Made by a program: the position numbers and the translations under genes. From positions 1 to 14,712 of the forward strand of contig JAFXCU010000136.1 in the NCBI GenBank assembly GCA_017521345.1: 14,712 bases of DNA, read 5' to 3'. The stretch's first letter is position 1; the number at the start of each line of letters is the position of its first letter. The notes beneath the pieces were generated by a model. It was not told the origin of the DNA, did not search any database, and was given only the letters and a program-made list of their open reading frames with translations. The stretch is from Ruminiclostridium sp. (lineage in GTDB: Bacteria; Bacillota_A; Clostridia; Oscillospirales; Oscillospiraceae). Below, one piece after another: positions 1 through 5,956 of the stretch.

Positions 1-275
1 GCGGTGAGAACCCCTTTGAAGCCACCGACCTGCAGATGGGCGTCAAGGAGATCAAGGCCAACTACATCGTTCAGATCGCCGGAAAGTACTACATCATGGG
101 TGAGAACTTTACCCCCTACAGCAAGGTCACCCTGAACGGCGAGGAGCTCAAGACCAATTACATGGGCGAGCGTATGCTGGAGCTTCGGGAGGAGATCGAC
201 CCGGAGGATGCTGAAAACCTGAAGGTGAGCCAGATCGAGACCAAGAGCAACGAGATCCTGAGCACCACGGAATAA
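1..275 (+). CDS. C-terminal fragment of an unrecognised protein
   Basis: The reading frame is open from the left edge (first full codon at base 3) to TAA at 273-275, so this is the last 90 codons of a gene that starts outside the window. The internal ATG at 36 has no ribosome site and should not be taken as the start. The visible part is hydrophilic and reads as a small beta-rich domain: a YIVQIAGKYYIMGENFTPYSK stretch (minus one end) followed by VTLNGEEL resembles an IPT/TIG-like or immunoglobulin-like tail. No signal or membrane segment is present in this part. Similar tails occur on some large clostridial surface or sulfatase/LTA-synthase-type enzymes, but I cannot identify the parent protein from this piece. 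That the frame is coding is fairly sure; the function is unknown. Confidence 0.75.
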   Translation, partial: GENPFEATDLQMGVKEIKANYIVQIAGKYYIMGENFTPYSKVTLNGEELKTNYMGERMLELREEIDPEDAENLKVSQIETKSNEILSTTE

Positions 276-284
276 CGAAACAAA

Positions 285-325
285 CCCCGCAGGGGACCGA
301 AGAACGGTCACCCTGCGGGGTTTTT
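285..325. terminator. Strong intrinsic terminator, probably bidirectional
   Basis: A 10-bp stem CCCCGCAGGG (285-294) pairs with CCCTGCGGGG (311-320). It is extended inside by ACCG/CGGT and G295-C309 with one bulged A, and is followed by TTTTT at 321-325. It ends the gene at 1-275. Read on the minus strand the stem is followed by TTTGTTT, so it also serves the hydrolase operon arriving from the right. Confidence 0.9.
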
Positions 326-336
326 ATGTGCCTGTG

Positions 337-1275
337 TTATGTATCCGATGCTGCCAGGATCCAATGGGCGATATCGGAGATGACGGCTTCCCCGATGTGC
401 TGCTCCACATTGTACTCCTTCTTGGCCTTTGTGATGGTGCCATACACCGAGGGAACAAAGGCGTGGTTCAGCCCCTCATACAACCGGAAGGTTACGTTGG
501 GTTTGTCCTTCAGCAGGTCCTGGTACGCCGTGAAATCCCGATCTGCCTTCGCCTGAAAATCCTTCTTTCCCTGGAGGATCAGCACGGGCTTTTCCAGGGG
601 GATCAGATAGTCGGCAGCGGGATGTTCTCCCATTTCCTTGAAATAGTACAGGGTGGTGCCGCCGCCAACCTTCTTCTTCCTGGCTTCCTCATCGGTCAGG
701 TCGTACAGGCCGTCAAAGAGGCGGGTAAGCTTTCTGGTCTGCATCCCGGCCAGTTTCCGCAGAAGGGGGTTCATTTCGGCCAGAGCCTCCTGGGTCTGCT
801 CCACCAGAACCTCCTCCAGCTTTCGGGGCGTCCCCGCCATCAGGACCAGGCCCCGGTAATTTCCGCCCTCTGCGTCAATGCGGGGGGCCAGCATACCGCC
901 CATGCTGTGGCCGATGATAAAGATTTTGTCCGGGGCGATGCGAGGGTCCTGCCGCAGCAGGTCCGTGGCAAGGATGGCATCTTCGATGGTCTCCTCTTTC
1001 ACGGTGATGGGGCTGCTCTTATCCCGCAGCATCTTCCACCCGTGGGCAAAGGACCGCTTGTCATAGCGGACAGAGGCGATGCCGTGGTGCACCAGTCCCT
1101 CGGCCAGGTCCCGGAAGGGGGCCAGTTTCCCCACCTTTTCATCCATATTGCTGGAGCCGGACCCATGGACAAAGACCGCTGCCGGGACAGGGCGGTCAGA
1201 CTCGGTCGGCAGGGTCAGAATACCCTTCAAGGGATACTTGCTCCCGGTTCCAATCACAATGTTTTCGTTTTCCAT
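337..1275 (-). CDS. Alpha/beta hydrolase (S9/dienelactone-hydrolase-like)
   Basis: A predicted cytoplasmic serine hydrolase of 312 residues with no signal peptide. The fold markers are clear: the oxyanion-hole HGSG at about residues 37-40, the nucleophile elbow GHSMGG with Ser124, an acid residue in QGKKDF (Asp239), and His271 in LNHAF. The spacing of this Ser-Asp-His triad is normal for single-domain alpha/beta hydrolases of about 300 residues. The ATG at 1275 is preceded by GGGAGGGG at suitable spacing. The gene lies 23 nt after the SdpI-like gene and is probably the last gene of the repressor-SdpI-hydrolase operon. The substrate cannot be read from sequence; esterase, acyl-peptidase-like or lipase-like activities are all possible. 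Family is sure, role is not. Confidence 0.9.
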   Translation of the reverse strand: MENENIVIGTGSKYPLKGILTLPTESDRPVPAAVFVHGSGSSNMDEKVGKLAPFRDLAEGLVHHGIASVRYDKRSFAHGWKMLRDKSSPITVKEETIEDAILATDLLRQDPRIAPDKIFIIGHSMGGMLAPRIDAEGGNYRGLVLMAGTPRKLEEVLVEQTQEALAEMNPLLRKLAGMQTRKLTRLFDGLYDLTDEEARKKKVGGGTTLYYFKEMGEHPAADYLIPLEKPVLILQGKKDFQAKADRDFTAYQDLLKDKPNVTFRLYEGLNHAFVPSVYGTITKAKKEYNVEQHIGEAVISDIAHWILAASDT

Positions 1276-1298
1276 GACTTCCCCTCCCCATCACAGGG

Positions 1299-1946
1299 TC
1301 AGTCCTGCTGCCCGTGAGCCTTATAATACCGATAGGAGGCTATCGTAGGCACCAGGATCATCACCAGAACGATGGCCAGCAGGAGGTAGGCACTGCGCAG
1401 GAAGGAGGTCAGGATGATGGCACAGCCGCCCACAGACCAGACCTTGCCCGCCAGGCGATGGGTGTATTCCCAGTTGGCCTCGTCGTGAAGGGTCCAGGAG
1501 AGCTTGATGCCCACGGTGTAGTTCTGCTTGCACTTGGGCAGGTAATTGCCGATGAGGAAGAACACCACACCCAGCACCAGCATCATCAGGAAGTTCACGT
1601 CCACAGGAATGCCCATAGCAGTGCCGTAAGTGATGACCGCCACCAGCAGGGAGACCACAGGGATGGTCCAGATCACCACGCCGAAATTCTTCTTGTGGAT
1701 GTTTTTCTTCTTGGGGTCCCAGTTCATCATGAAGATGCAGAAGACCTGCATGGCCACCAGGAACAGGGGGATAAAGAAGACCGCAGCAGCCTTGCTGCTC
1801 CAGGCGTCGGCTTCCCCGTTGGGGCCAAAGTGGGTGGGGACCTGGTCGGGCAGCTGGTTCCACAGGACCAGGCCCGCCAGGATGGGCAGGAGGGTCACCA
1901 GCATGGACAGGGCGATGAGTCCCTTGTGCTCTTTCCAGTTATTCAT
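1299..1946 (-). CDS. SdpI-family integral membrane protein (DUF1648 + SdpI)
   Basis: A 215-residue polytopic protein with about six hydrophobic segments (near residues 10-29, 54-74, 88-110, 117-136, 168-185 and 187-206). The N-terminal part has the DUF1648 signature: a first helix followed by LPDQVPTHFGPNGEADAW. The C-terminal half is SdpI-like, with YTVGIKLSWTL followed by NWEYTHRLAGKVW. In Bacillus subtilis, SdpI protects against the SDP toxin and titrates the SdpR repressor at the membrane. Many genomes carry SdpI-like genes with no toxin genes, and none is visible here. The start codon overlaps the end of the upstream ArsR gene by 8 nt, so the two are translationally coupled. Calling it a true immunity protein would be inference; a cell-envelope stress role is also possible. 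Confidence 0.9.
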   Translation of the reverse strand: MNNWKEHKGLIALSMLVTLLPILAGLVLWNQLPDQVPTHFGPNGEADAWSSKAAAVFFIPLFLVAMQVFCIFMMNWDPKKKNIHKKNFGVVIWTIPVVSLLVAVITYGTAMGIPVDVNFLMMLVLGVVFFLIGNYLPKCKQNYTVGIKLSWTLHDEANWEYTHRLAGKVWSVGGCAIILTSFLRSAYLLLAIVLVMILVPTIASYRYYKAHGQQD

Positions 1947-2214
1947 GGTTGGGTTCTCCTTTCAGTTCTGCCAGCCAGAGCATGAGCTCCTCCAGCACAG
2001 ATGCGTTCAGTTCATAATAGATGTATTTGCCCTCCCGGCAGTCCCGGATGAGCTCGGCCTCCTTCAGCACCGACAGGTGCCGGGAGATGGCCGCCGCCGT
2101 CACCGGGAAGCGGTGGGTGATCTCTCCGGCTGCCAGCCGCCCGGATTTCAGGAGATTCAGGATCTCCCGCCGGGTGGGGTCGGCCAGGGCCTTCATGGTT
2201 CGTTGGATGCCCAT
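1939..2214 (-). CDS. ArsR/SdpR-type winged-helix repressor
   Basis: A 91-residue ArsR-family regulator. LADPTRREIL near residues 10-19 and the recognition helix TAAAISRHLSVLKEAELI (about 39-56) are typical, followed by a beta-wing REGKYIYYELN. It lacks the ELCVCDL metal-binding motif, so it is more like SdpR than a metal sensor. I chose the ATG at 2214 because AAAGGAGGT lies just upstream; the in-frame TTG at 2235 would place this ribosome site inside the gene. It is the first gene of an operon with the SdpI-like and hydrolase genes. A sigma-A promoter with an inverted repeat over the start site lies directly upstream, which fits autorepression. Confidence 0.9.
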   Translation of the reverse strand: MGIQRTMKALADPTRREILNLLKSGRLAAGEITHRFPVTAAAISRHLSVLKEAELIRDCREGKYIYYELNASVLEELMLWLAELKGEPNHE

Positions 2215-2233
2215 GGGACCTCCTTTCACGGTC

Positions 2234-2291
2234 AATTAACATTTAACTTAACTGTTAATTATATGATAGCAGAGAACCCACACGCTGTCAA
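2234..2291 (-). promoter_or_regulatory. Promoter and operator of the ArsR-SdpI-hydrolase operon
   Basis: On the minus strand TTGACA (2286-2291) and TATCAT (2263-2268) are separated by exactly 17 bp. Immediately downstream, where transcription should start, is a perfect 8-bp inverted repeat AATTAACA (2234-2241) / TGTTAATT (2253-2260) with an 11-bp centre that is also AT-rich. A palindrome at +1 in front of an ArsR gene is the usual arrangement for a repressor acting on its own operon. Which protein binds is inferred from position. Confidence 0.8.
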
Positions 2292-2294
2292 CAG

Positions 2295-2329
2295 GCAAAA
2301 AAATCCCCGAGGAATTTCCTCGGGGATTT
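2295..2329 (-). terminator. Intrinsic terminator of infC-rpmI-rplT
   Basis: A near-perfect palindrome with AAATCCCCGAGGAA (2301-2314) and its complement at 2316-2329. On the minus strand the stem is followed by a run of seven T (complement of the A run around 2297-2303). It lies just after the rplT stop codon. Confidence 0.9.
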
Positions 2330-2344
2330 GATGGTTCTGGATGA

Positions 2345-2701
2345 TTAAGCCAGCTTTGCCTTTGCGATCTCGGTCAGAGCGGTGAAAGCAGCCTTGTCGT
2401 TGACTGCCATCTCTGCCAGCATCTTGCGGTTGATCTCGATGCCAGCCAGCTTCAGGCCGTGCATGAAGGTGGAGTAGTTCATGCCGTTCATCTTGCAGGC
2501 AGCGTTGATACGAGCGATCCACAGCTGACGGAAGTTGCGCTTCTTCTGCTTACGGCCGACATATGCGTAGGTCAGGGACTTCATGACCTGCTCGTTGGCC
2601 ATCTTGAAGTGCTTGGACTTAGCACCCCAGTAGCCCTTAGCCATCTTCAGGATCTTATTTCTTCTCTTGCGCGTCATCATTGCGCCTTTAACTCTTGCCA
2701 T
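2345..2701 (-). CDS. rplT: 50S ribosomal protein L20
   Basis: A 118-residue basic protein that matches L20 along its whole length: [20 protein letters not shown] at the start, then [26 protein letters not shown]-like [16 protein letters not shown], and the C-terminal [15 protein letters not shown]20 is needed early in assembly of the large subunit. In low-GC Gram-positives it also binds the leader of its own operon and causes premature termination. It is the last gene of infC-rpmI-rplT, with AGGAGG about 10 nt before the ATG and a terminator directly after the stop codon. Confidence 0.98.
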   Translation of the reverse strand: MARVKGAMMTRKRRNKILKMAKGYWGAKSKHFKMANEQVMKSLTYAYVGRKQKKRNFRQLWIARINAACKMNGMNYSTFMHGLKLAGIEINRKMLAEMAVNDKAAFTALTEIAKAKLA

Positions 2702-2753
2702 GGTATGTTAGCCTCCTATATTTGGGTGGTGAATGAATCGGTGTGCAGGGATC

Positions 2754-2951
2754 TTACTTGTACAGGATCATGCGCTTCACTGCAGCGACATTGGTCTTGT
2801 CTGCATATGCGCCTGCACGGAGGCCGCGCTTACGCTTGGTGGTCTTCTTGTTCAGGATGTGTCTCTTATTAGCATGGGCGCGCTTGACCTTGCCAGTCTT
2901 GGTCAGGGAGAAACGCTTCTTTGCGCCGCTGTGAGTCTTAATTTTAGGCAT
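2754..2951 (-). CDS. rpmI: 50S ribosomal protein L35
   Basis: A 65-residue highly basic protein with the L35 signature: [20 protein letters not shown] at the N-terminus, then [23 protein letters not shown] (partly quoted), and a short C-terminal tail ending KRMILYK. It is a structural protein of the large ribosomal subunit. The ATG is preceded by AAGGAG at 9 nt. The gene sits 24 nt after infC and 52 nt before rplT in the conserved order. Confidence 0.98.
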   Translation of the reverse strand: MPKIKTHSGAKKRFSLTKTGKVKRAHANKRHILNKKTTKRKRGLRAGAYADKTNVAAVKRMILYK

Positions 2952-2975
2952 GGCGGAAAACTCCTTTGTAAGATT

Positions 2976-3521
2976 TTACTTTTTGTTGTCTTTGTTCTTG
3001 CTCTCTTTGTTCTGCTTGCAAGAGAGGAACATGGTCATGTGGCGTCCGTCCAGCTTGGGCTCTTTGTCCATGGTCGCCACTTCTGCGCAGTCTTCTGCGA
3101 ACTTTTCCAGCAGACGCTTGCCGATGTCGGTGTGAGCCATCTCGCGGCCGCGGAAGCGGACTGCGACCTTGACTCGGTTGCCGTCGGCCAGGAATCTCTG
3201 GGCGTTGCGGACCTTGACGTTGAAATCGTTGACGTCGATTCCCGGGGACATACGCACTTCTTTGATTTCCACGACCCGCTGGTTTTTCTTTGCTTCCTTG
3301 TCACGCTTGGTCTGCTCGAACTTGTACTTGCCGTAGTCCATGAGCTTGCAAACGGGGGGGACGGCGTTGGGAGAGATCTTCACCAGGTCCAGTTCTGCCT
3401 CGTTGGCCTTATCCATGGCCTCGGCGATGGACATGATGCCGAGCTGTTCACCCTCGGCGGAAATCAGGCGAACTTCCTTGTCGCGAATCTCCTCGTTGAT
3501 CTGATGAGCCGGGTTACTGAT
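2976..3521 (-). CDS. infC: Translation initiation factor IF-3, non-canonical AUC start
   Basis: IF-3 binds the 30S subunit and checks start-codon and initiator-tRNA pairing. The protein shows the IF3-N region (NEEIRDKEVRLI, then GEQLGIMSIAEAMDKANEA) and the IF3-C region (EIRMSPGI-like EVRMSPGIDVNDF and VRFRGREMAHTDIG). The first ATG, at 3434, would cut away the conserved N-terminal segment. The frame continues upstream 29 codons to ATC at 3519-3521, with GGAGGT nine nt before it. No ATG, GTG or TTG lies between, and a TAA closes the frame just above. I therefore place the start at this ATC, giving 181 residues, the normal IF-3 length. Near-cognate starts (AUU in Escherichia coli and Bacillus) are a family trait used for IF-3 autoregulation. 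AUC rather than AUU is what is seen here. Confidence 0.93.
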   Translation of the reverse strand: MSNPAHQINEEIRDKEVRLISAEGEQLGIMSIAEAMDKANEAELDLVKISPNAVPPVCKLMDYGKYKFEQTKRDKEAKKNQRVVEIKEVRMSPGIDVNDFNVKVRNAQRFLADGNRVKVAVRFRGREMAHTDIGKRLLEKFAEDCAEVATMDKEPKLDGRHMTMFLSCKQNKESKNKDNKK

Positions 3522-3550
3522 AGGGAACGCACCTCCAGTCCTTTAGATAC

Positions 3551-3685
3551 AAAAAATGGATACCTTGAGAAAGGTATCCGCACATAGGGAAAGAAGCATC
3601 CGCTGAGGGCTGCTAACGATCCATATTAACCCCTTCGCACGTTTGCGGGAGGTGAGTCAGGCGGAACCTTCCTACTTTGTTTTAC
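3551..3685 (-). ncRNA. infC leader with attenuator (L20-leader type)
   Basis: About 135 nt of transcribed leader separate the promoter from the infC ribosome site. A small CGCA/TGCG hairpin with an AACG loop lies near 3635-3648. Bases 3657-3664 can pair with 3599-3606 around a bulged C, enclosing the middle. At the end is a 9-bp stem GGATACCTT (3571-3579) / AAGGTATCC (3558-3566) followed by ATTTTTT, an intrinsic terminator ending about 18 nt before the infC ribosome site. In Bacillus subtilis, L20 controls infC-rpmI-rplT by attenuation in such a leader. The terminator is directly visible; that L20 is the ligand is inferred from operon identity. Confidence 0.8.
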
Positions 3686-3691
3686 CGGCAT

Positions 3692-3720
3692 AGTATACCA
3701 CCGGGGAGGCAAATTGTCAA
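3692..3720 (-). promoter_or_regulatory. Sigma-A promoter of infC-rpmI-rplT
   Basis: On the minus strand TTGACA (3715-3720) and TATACT (3692-3697) are separated by 17 bp. This is close to consensus, as expected for a ribosomal-protein operon. The start site would fall near 3685. Confidence 0.88.
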
Positions 3721-3736
3721 CGGCAAATTATAAAAT

Positions 3737-3772
3737 AAATCAGGGCCCTTTTCACAAAAGGGCCCTGATTTT
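3737..3772. terminator. Bidirectional intrinsic terminator after the lipoprotein genes
   Basis: A long perfect stem ATCAGGGCCCTTTT (3739-3752) and its complement (3756-3769) with a three-base CAC loop. On the minus strand it is followed by TTTATTTTAT. It lies 7 nt past the stop codon of the downstream lipoprotein gene and 17 bp upstream of the infC promoter, separating the two transcription units. Confidence 0.9.
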
Positions 3773-3778
3773 CAAGGC

Positions 3779-4747
3779 TTAATTTGTGGCCGGCGAGAAG
3801 GTGATCCCCTTACCCTCCCAGCCGTAGAGGAGGGAGTCTCCGTTCAGGTTGGTCAGGGTGATGGTGCCGCTCTCTGGGGTGACCGAGTACACCCCGAAGA
3901 AGTCAGCCCCGGACATGGCATCCTTCATTTCCAGCAGGACAGACCCGGCGGGATACTGGCCGCTTTCGGTCAGGACGTACCAGGTGCCCTGGTAGTCGCT
4001 GAGGAACTCGGAGTAGGCGTAGCCGCTGAGATATCGGACGGATCCATCCTCCCCCAAAGTCATCTTCAGGACCACCTGAGAGCCGTCAAAGTCCTCATAG
4101 GCCTCCCAGGTGCCGGAAAAGTCCACAGAGGGGATCGCCTGCCGGGAAATGGTCTCGTAGTTGCTCACGTCCTGGATGACCATGCCGGCGGGGACGAATA
4201 CCGTGCCGCCGCAGAGCTCCAGAACGGGCTGGTAAACGAGTTCCGTGCCGTCGGCCTCCGTCAGGGTCACCTGGAGGTTGGGCAGCACGTCGTTTTCGTT
4301 GCAGACAACGATCACCGGCTGGCCGGTCTGGCTGCCAAGCAGGACGGTACCGGTCTCTCCCTGGTAACCGTTGCTCTCGTCACAGATATACTCCTCCACC
4401 TTTACGATGGTGTCGGCGCTCCGGGGGATCAGGAAGAAGACCTGGGCACCGGCATGGGTCACCACAGGGGCCTCTGCCAGGAAGGGGTAGTCGGTCAGGC
4501 TGCCGGAAGCCTCCAGCAACTCCTCTGCGGTCCCGTTCTGGGACAGGTTCCCCAAATAGCCCACGGCGCACTGGGCACCCATGTCAGCCATCTCCTGACG
4601 GGCGGCCGTCAGTGCAGGGTCCTCCACAGGCTGGGTCACCTGTTCAGTGTCCTCCTGGGGCACTTCCTGGGGCTCCTCATTGCCGCCGCAGGCGGTGAGG
4701 GTCAGGGCAAGGGCCAGGCCCAGCAGGGCCGCAAGGGTCTTTTTCAT
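3779..4747 (-). CDS. Putative lipoprotein, second of a tandem pair
   Basis: A 322-residue predicted lipoprotein. The N-terminus is a classic type II signal (MKK, a hydrophobic core, lipobox LTAC with Cys20), followed by a Glu/Gln/Pro/Thr-rich linker to about residue 47. The rest is soluble and rich in predicted beta structure. A segment from about residue 209 (DFSGTWEAYEDFDGSQ, then KMTLGEDGSV) resembles the lipocalin-like beta-barrel domain common in Firmicute lipoproteins. AAAGGAG lies 7 nt before the ATG. The gene follows the other lipoprotein gene by 20 nt and is probably cotranscribed with it, then ends at a strong terminator. I recognise no enzyme motif; a surface-anchored role outside the membrane is as far as the sequence goes. 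Confidence 0.82.
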   Translation of the reverse strand: MKKTLAALLGLALALTLTACGGNEEPQEVPQEDTEQVTQPVEDPALTAARQEMADMGAQCAVGYLGNLSQNGTAEELLEASGSLTDYPFLAEAPVVTHAGAQVFFLIPRSADTIVKVEEYICDESNGYQGETGTVLLGSQTGQPVIVVCNENDVLPNLQVTLTEADGTELVYQPVLELCGGTVFVPAGMVIQDVSNYETISRQAIPSVDFSGTWEAYEDFDGSQVVLKMTLGEDGSVRYLSGYAYSEFLSDYQGTWYVLTESGQYPAGSVLLEMKDAMSGADFFGVYSVTPESGTITLTNLNGDSLLYGWEGKGITFSPATN

Positions 4748-4767
4748 GGGAAATCTCCTTTCTCATC

Positions 4768-5634
4768 TCACTGGCCCAGCTTCAGGCTGGACACCATGCT
4801 TTGCACATTGTCGTTCCAGACGTCTTCCCTGGTGGGCCCGGACAGGTAGAGGCTGGCAGCTGTCATGGGCTTGCCCTCCGCCCCCCGGTTCCGGCCAAAG
4901 TCCACCAGAACAGCGGCGTGCCATCCGTCGGCCTCCTCGTAGATCACCGCCTCGGCGGGGTACTCCCCGGCGGTCAGCGTCAGCTGTTCGAACTGCAGGA
5001 CAGATTCCCCTGCCAGCTTGGCTTCAAAGTCGGACCGCCAGCGGTTGGCGTCCACCTTGGTGTCCAGCTTGGTGAACCAGATCTTGGTGCCGGCGGCGGA
5101 GACCAGGTCGGTGAGTCCGTCTCCGGGGGCCTGGAAGGTGTCCAGAGGGTAGGTCACGGTGTACAGCCCCTGGCAGGTGAAGGTCCCCATGGAGGGGGTG
5201 AACTCTGCCGTCGGGGTTTCTTCGGTTGGGGTTTCGGAGGGGATCTGGGCCCCTTCTTTTACAAAGGTGCAGGACATCCCCATCAGGTCGGCGGTGATGG
5301 TCCCCTCCGCCAGGGTGCCCGTGGCCACCGTCTCGCTCCCCATGGTCAGGGTGAAGGCCGTGCCGGACAGGGTCCATTTGGCCTCGTCAGCCTCGCCCCC
5401 CAGATAGAGGATGGCCTCGCCCCCCTCCTTCAGGGTGAGCCACTGGCCGTCGGCCCCCAGGTCCATGCCGTCCATGGTGACGGCGGTACAGAGGTACCGG
5501 CCCAGGTTGGGGTCGTTGGTTTCGGTTGCTGCCGGTGCTTCCGGTGCCTCTGCGGTTTCCTGGGGCTCACCACCGCAGGCGCAGAGGGCAAGGATCATCA
5601 GCAGGGTCAAACAAAAGGCGGTGCATTTCTTCAT
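4768..5634 (-). CDS. Putative lipoprotein with lipocalin-like domain, first of a tandem pair
   Basis: A 288-residue predicted lipoprotein: signal sequence MKKCTAFCLTLLMILALCAC with lipobox cysteine at residue 20, then a Glu/Ala/Pro/Thr linker to about residue 42. Residues about 44-127 look like the small lipocalin-like domain of Firmicute lipoproteins (GRYLCTAVTMDGMDLG, a WTLSGTAFTLTMG strand pair, and TLAEGTITADLMGM). A second Thr/Pro/Glu linker (about 131-148) leads to a second soluble domain of unknown type. The ATG follows AAAAGGAGG. A near-consensus promoter is present upstream. The two neighbouring lipoproteins share design, not close sequence, so an old duplication is possible but not shown. 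Function unknown. Confidence 0.82.
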   Translation of the reverse strand: MKKCTAFCLTLLMILALCACGGEPQETAEAPEAPAATETNDPNLGRYLCTAVTMDGMDLGADGQWLTLKEGGEAILYLGGEADEAKWTLSGTAFTLTMGSETVATGTLAEGTITADLMGMSCTFVKEGAQIPSETPTEETPTAEFTPSMGTFTCQGLYTVTYPLDTFQAPGDGLTDLVSAAGTKIWFTKLDTKVDANRWRSDFEAKLAGESVLQFEQLTLTAGEYPAEAVIYEEADGWHAAVLVDFGRNRGAEGKPMTAASLYLSGPTREDVWNDNVQSMVSSLKLGQ

Positions 5635-5663
5635 GGGATTCCTCCTTTTGACAGGATAATACC

Positions 5664-5692
5664 ATTATAATATATGGTGTCCCCGGCCGCAA
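5664..5692 (-). promoter_or_regulatory. Sigma-A promoter of the lipoprotein pair
   Basis: On the minus strand TATAAT (5664-5669, a perfect -10) is preceded at 17 bp by TTGCGG (5687-5692), a partial -35. The start site would lie about 22 nt before the ATG at 5634. Confidence 0.7.
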
Positions 5693-5886
5693 GCCTTTTG
5701 GGCTTCCAACCTTTGGGCGGCAATTCCCGATGCAGGAAATGGTCAAGATCCTTCCCTACATCCTGTATCGCAGGCTGCGTGATGCAGGGGCGCATAGTAT
5801 GCGCCCGTTACCCGAAGGGGCGAATATGGTTGGACAGAAAAAACAAGCCCCCGAGCGAACTTAATGACATTGTCCTCCTGGCGGGG
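5693..5886. other. Intergenic spacer without a credible gene
   Basis: The gap between the lipoprotein gene and hemW (5635-5956) is a little over 300 bases. Apart from the two promoters and the palindrome cluster described separately, I see no gene. The minus-strand open frame at 5743-5982 has no ribosome site, runs through the palindromes and overlaps the hemW start, so I treat it as chance. Confidence 0.65.
5762..5820. repeat. Cluster of small palindromes, possible REP/MITE-like element
   Basis: Four hairpins lie end to end: CCTG-tatcg-CAGG (5762-5774), CTGC-gtgat-GCAG (5775-5787), a perfect 9-bp inverted repeat GGGCGCATA-g-TATGCGCCC (5788-5806), and CCC-gaa-GGG (5811-5819). There is no T run, so this is not a terminator. 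Motifs of the form GGGGCG...CGCCC recur between genes in many gut Oscillospiraceae genomes in my recollection, which would make this one copy of a dispersed repeat. Only one copy is in this window, so repeat status is inference. Confidence 0.45.
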
Positions 5887-5915
5887 TTGCCATTTTACCA
5901 AAAAAATCGTATAAT
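5887..5915 (+). promoter_or_regulatory. Sigma-A promoter of the hemW block
   Basis: TTGCCA (5887-5892), a 17-bp A/T-rich spacer and a perfect TATAAT (5910-5915). Transcription would start near 5922, about 35 nt before the GTG start of hemW. Confidence 0.82.
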
Positions 5916-5956
5916 ACAAACATCTATGCAATTCCATGCGGATAGGAGGGGTTTCT

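Noticed and set aside
3432..3434. ATG start for infC
   Set aside because: It would delete the conserved IF-3 N-terminal segment and has no ribosome site at proper distance.
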